This document shows positions 54,301 through 57,922 of a stretch of DNA of 57,922 nt, piece after piece. Where the stretch lies: positions 1 to 57,922 of the forward strand of contig JADKGD010000043.1 of NCBI GenBank assembly GCA_016717145.1, given 5' to 3'. The translations under genes and the position numbers were made by a program. How positions within the stretch are numbered: position 1 is the first letter of the stretch; the number at the start of each line of letters is the position of its first letter. Under the pieces are notes generated by a model. That model saw nothing but the letters and a program-made list of their open reading frames with translations, ran no database searches and was not told where the DNA came from. The DNA is from Saprospiraceae bacterium. Its GTDB lineage: Bacteria; Bacteroidota; Bacteroidia; Chitinophagales; Saprospiraceae.

Positions 54301-56721
54301 CAATTGCCTTCAAAAACCTGCAGATTTCCATCTATATTACCGCTAAAAAAGTGCATCCACTATGAACTTTATCCGTAACCACAAATTTATACCAAAGGTC
54401 GCAAAAGGGACTACCGTTACAGCTCCCGGAATTGAGATTGGAAGGACTTGCTGCAGCAAGATTTCCTTCATATGGCACATTGCAGATTGGCATAATATTT
54501 TCTATCAGCGCTGCTGTATTGCAATTGTCATTTGGAGCTATGGGATATGCAGAAATACCAACATCAAACTGAATACGATTATTATTTTTTGAATAAACTC
54601 TGATGAAGTATGTGCTGTCAACTTCAAAATCAGTATAAAATTTTGACAGACTAAATTTGTGGTTTCTGACCCACAACGATACAATGAATAACATCGCCAT
54701 TACATGAATATTTAAATATCTCTAAAACGAATGGCATACAATTGGTATCAGTCAAAATTTCTTCGTGATCACACGAAGAAAGATATACATTTATGGCATG
54801 GCTTCTGTGCGTAGCGGTAAATTTAAACCAGACATCGTCGTCCGGATTTCCCATGCAGCTTGTTGTACCGGAATTGGTTGCACCAATAGTAGATCCGGTT
54901 TCTGGAAGTTTGAAAATCGGGGAATTCATAAGGAATAAGATTTATAGCATTTATGCATGCATCATTGCCGGGAGGTAATGAAAATATATATGTTTTCCAT
55001 GGTGATTTGGTAGCACATATTCCTCTCACGCTTAAATAATAATTTTGCCCGCCAAGAAGATTGTGAAAGACGGCTGAATTTTGATGTATTATTTGGATAT
55101 TTTCATAAGGATAGATGGGTTCGGCTGCATTAAATACTATTTCGAGTGAGTCTGAAAAGTCAGATTCCCATTGTATAGTGACAGAATCTCCGGCCATCGC
55201 ATGTGTGAAATTATATGGCGGGTCGCACACATATTCACCTATTTCAATATCGTCAATCCTATTATTTGAGGTAGAATTTATGGCAAAATATATGGTGTCA
55301 TATGAACTGGCATGAAAAAATCTGTGGTATTGATGGAAGCCACCTTGATTATTTACCTGATCAAAAAACTGGAGTGAATCTACATTTAATTCGCGCCCCC
55401 TATATAATGTAAACGCCGCATCATTATGGTCAAAAGATATAAAATAATTTTTGTTTGGTTCTGTTCTGAAAGGCGGTAAAAATAAGAAATCGTCGTCATC
55501 AGGATAAGAAATCTCTGTGGCTATGCTATTCGGTTGAGACCCGATAAAAATTTCTTTGACAACCCATGTGTCTGTATATTTTGAACTATTAAATATAAAA
55601 AAACAAGACAAATCCTGATTTGCAATATAGCTATCAAAGTTTTCATGATATGGAAGGGATAAAGGAGACATGCTGTTTTACTTTTATGGTATTCCAGGCT
55701 GAGTGTACCATATTATTTAGTCTACTCCGGATGTGGAAGTAATAATACTGGCCGGGATTTAAATTGTACAGATCGCAAAATAAGGAGTCAGTTATGGTCC
55801 CGGTTGCCGGGAAATTCTGATTTGTGGTGATGGCATATTCATAGTTTCCATTCAGAATATCCGGTGGAACCATCCATCTAAAACCCAGTCTGGTAGTCTT
55901 AATTTTCGATTGAACAATTTCGGTGGGAGGAAACAAAACAGGTACCGTCCATTTCATAGTTAGCCCTGAAACAGGTGGTATAACTGTAGTAGACAAAGGG
56001 ATAATATCATTAAATTGTGGGCCCGGGCTGGTGTTGTTCATATCATTTGACACATTCAGGATTCTATTGCTGACGTCAGCTGCATTAAAACCCCATAAGC
56101 CAATTTTGACCTCATCAAACCAATTATAATTGGTGAAGGCCATGTTCCCATATTTTATTTCAATGCTGTTGTCAGATTCATTCATCCTGATCTGAAAATT
56201 GATGGCTGTGGTATTGGGGTATCCGATACCATATAATCTGTAATTTTTCCACTGAACGACCAAAGTTCTGTTTGGGGCTTGACCAATCAGTTTGTGCATA
56301 AGTGAAGCACCAGCATTCATTCCGACTATATTGGCATTAAGCGAAGAAATGGTAGCTTTTGAGGTGTCATTTACGTCATAATAAACACTATTAAAAATGT
56401 CTATTTACGGCTTCTGTTCCTCTGGAAGACTGACCAAGGAACATATAACCACTTTTGACCACACCAAATCTGTCATATAAGACACCTCTGAATTTGAAAT
56501 TAAAACCTATATTTAAAACCTGACCCTGTATTTAAATTTGTCGCTTCTGTGGTAGGTTCTGTCCAAATATAATTATTCGTATTGATACCACTGCCCAACA
56601 CGAAGCCGTCATTTATTTCATTGACGTGCTTTACTGACTGTTCATATGGGTAATAATTTAATTGGCCAATCAGATTACTTGACCATAGAAATATAAAACA
56701 TGTGTATAAAAATGTTTTCAT
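48371..56721 (-). CDS. giant secreted protein with metzincin protease domain (many frameshifts)
   Basis: The reconstructed protein has about 2,780 residues. In order: signal peptide (MKTFLYTCFIFLWSSNLIGQ), an N-terminal beta domain (56.6-55.9 kb), fibronectin-like and NDxC...WYKF modules (55.7-52.6 kb), a G8-like beta domain (52.1-51.3 kb), a prodomain-like part, a reprolysin-type protease (HEIGHNLGSSHTHDC after restoring one C near 50508; Met-turn IMSYC at about 50410), then beta-helix and LRYAI-type modules to the end (NQGTLEI). Over a dozen breaks, mostly lost homopolymer bases (for example near 50903, 52112, 52735 and 54915), split it into fragments. No CHU_C or other known type IX signal is seen. 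The ATG overlaps the stop of the S74 fibre gene. A second start near 51.3 kb, making two genes, cannot be excluded. Confidence 0.72.
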
Positions 56722-57922
56722 TTATCGATGTCTTTTTTTAGTTGCATGATCAGTGCTTCCATTTCGTCAAATTTCTTCTCGTATTTTCTTTCCAGCGCTT
56801 CCATGGCGTGCTCCAGAGACATCATCTGATGCTGCTTTTTATCAATCATTACTTGTTGTTCCTGTACCGCCTTAATCAGCGGCACTATAAACTGAGCATA
56901 ATTTGGTTTGTATCATCTTTGTCATTTTCCGGTTTTGAACCAGATTGGCATAACTGACCCCCAGGTCTCTGCATGCTTTTCGACTTCCTGCGCGAGCAAG
57001 CCCATTTCAGTCTGAGACTTCTTGTTTTCCAATTGGGTCGGCTCGAGATTGGTTTCTCCTACAAAACCGGAATAGGCGGCGTAATCAAAATTAAAGAGAC
57101 TGGATTCAGCTTTTTGATGAAGGCAAGGCCGGGTATATTGCTTTTACATTGATTTTAAATCTTTTGTCAGATGTTGTGTTGTGGGCCGGTCCATCCCACA
57201 CCGACTACATTGGCGTTGCCAAGTCTGATTCTGTTTGAACTGCCTACCACTGCTGCGTAGCCGATGGCTGTGGCATTTACAACGAATCCACCATTGTTTA
57301 TGACATCTGCCCTACTTCCGATGGCCGTATTATAACTTCCACTGATATTGCTCACCATTGCCTGTGTACCTACAGCTGTATTTTCGTTACCCGTCGTATT
57401 ATTCTGTAAGGCACGATCCCCTACAGCAGCATTAAAGAATCCGATTTCATTAAAATTCAAGGCACCTTGCCCAAATGCCACATTATACGAACCTACAGTA
57501 TTGTGATTTAAAGCTACAAATCCCGCTGATGTATTTGCATGACCTTCTGTATTGCTGTATAAGGCCTCCTCACAAAACCAAATTGAAATATCCTGTAGTA
57601 TTTTTGCTCATACTTAAGTATCCATAAGCACTATTATCATGACCTGTCGTATTTGCCTTCAAAGTTTCATATCCAAATCCGCAATTCCAACTTCCCGATT
57701 GATTTTTGGATAAGCCGGATTCTCCGATGACTGTATTAAAATTTCCTGTTATATTTTTATTTAATGTTTCATTTCCAATTGAAAGATTAGAATATGCTGT
57801 TTGACTGTTAGATTGTGCGTTTTGGCCTATAGCCAAATTGGAATATCCAAGGTCGTTTTTACTTAGGCTGTTATGCCCAATGGAAATATTTTCTGAACCT
57901 GTTATATTCCTTAGTAAAGCCT
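56718..57922 (-). CDS. head-repeat fibre protein with C-terminal S74 (endosialidase) chaperone domain (5' partial)
   Basis: The gene enters from the right edge on the minus strand. Repeated NTTGxxNTAxGxxAL units (57.2-57.9 kb) resemble trimeric adhesin head repeats. They are followed by an S74 intramolecular chaperone: the TSDKRFKINVK segment with the cleavage-site Ser, IPGLAFIKKLNPVSFNFD, GLLAQEVEKHA, YAQFIVPLIKAVQEQQ, and a final coiled coil (about residues EHAMEALERKYEKKFDEMEALIMQLKKD). Such domains fold fibre trimers and then cut themselves off. At least six one-base losses (for example near 57576, 57584 and around 56.9-57.15 kb) break the frame. It ends with ATGA overlap into the giant protease gene. 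Confidence 0.78.
57200..57922 (-). repeat. tandem head-type repeats of about 22-24 residues
   Basis: The consensus is GNxNTAIGxxALxxNTTG, with variants such as FNTVIGESGL, WNCGFGYETL, DNSAYGYLSM and YNTAIGSRAD. About ten units are visible and the array runs off the right edge. Each unit would add one turn to a trimeric beta-roll. Confidence 0.78.

Noticed and set aside
48371..57836. Reading the right end as a row of a dozen small genes
   Set aside because: The pieces join smoothly when single homopolymer bases are restored and form ordered domains of two large proteins.
56718..57922. Prophage tail fibre because of the S74 domain
   Set aside because: No other phage gene is present, S74 domains are frequent in Bacteroidota cell-surface proteins, and the neighbour is a secreted giant protein.
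1..57922. tRNA, rRNA, CRISPR array, transposase, integrase or toxin-antitoxin genes
   Set aside because: I looked through the gene-free stretches and the frames on both strands and found nothing that supports any of these.

Overview
The window is AT-rich bacterial DNA that reads clearly as Bacteroidota, most likely Saprospiraceae or a close relative (inference). The markers are three very large secreted proteins of the type IX secretion / gliding type, at least two of them ending in a CHU_C (type B) sorting domain plus a third with the same end, two PorP/SprF-type outer-membrane proteins, a PorE-like OmpA protein, TAnnTTTG-type promoter elements, and no strong Shine-Dalgarno sequences. No rRNA, tRNA, insertion sequence, integrase or CRISPR array was seen.

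Layout. 1-12.1 kb (+): the C-terminal part of a giant surface protein (more than 4,000 residues in the window) built from tandem repeats and ending in CHU_C. 12.3-14.4 kb (+): a TPR membrane protein, a damaged ribH and a metallo-beta-lactamase-fold hydrolase. 14.4-22.2 kb (-): an operon porP - porE-like - CHU_C protein. 22.3-24.3 kb (-): 3-hydroxyacyl-CoA dehydrogenase and type III CoA-transferase. 24.5-26.7 kb (+): overlapping sugar kinase, pfkA and cutA. 26.8-35.5 kb (-): a TonB-like protein, an HD hydrolase, a second PorP, and a secreted metzincin protease with Ig-like arrays and CHU_C. 35.9-44.5 kb: housekeeping genes (DUF4197, fbaA, trxB, dihaem peroxidase, serine hydrolase, SUI1, CorC-type protein, KAS III-like enzyme, one unknown). 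44.6-44.7 kb: a candidate small RNA with a sigma-54-like promoter and a strong terminator. 44.9-48.3 kb: old yellow enzyme, PaiB-type flavoprotein, a small membrane protein and an E. coli-type pfkB. 48.4-57.9 kb (-): the C-terminal part of a head-repeat fibre with an S74 (endosialidase) chaperone domain, joined by an ATGA overlap to an 8.35-kb gene for a second metzincin-bearing giant protein.

How it works together. Much of the window is a secreted and surface-protein factory. Two CHU_C proteins each sit beside a PorP/SprF-type protein, the usual arrangement for type B cargo of the type IX system. Central metabolism is represented by pfkA, pfkB and class II aldolase around fructose-1,6-bisphosphate.

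Sequence quality. Many genes are broken by single-base indels, mostly losses in homopolymers, and the protein reading resumes perfectly in another frame. They are clustered (0.9-1.0, 13.3, 26.9, 30.9-33.0 and above all 47.2-57.9 kb), while 14-26 kb and 35.8-47 kb look clean. I treat most as sequencing or assembly errors and annotate the reconstructed genes; the truncated end of ribH cannot be explained that way.
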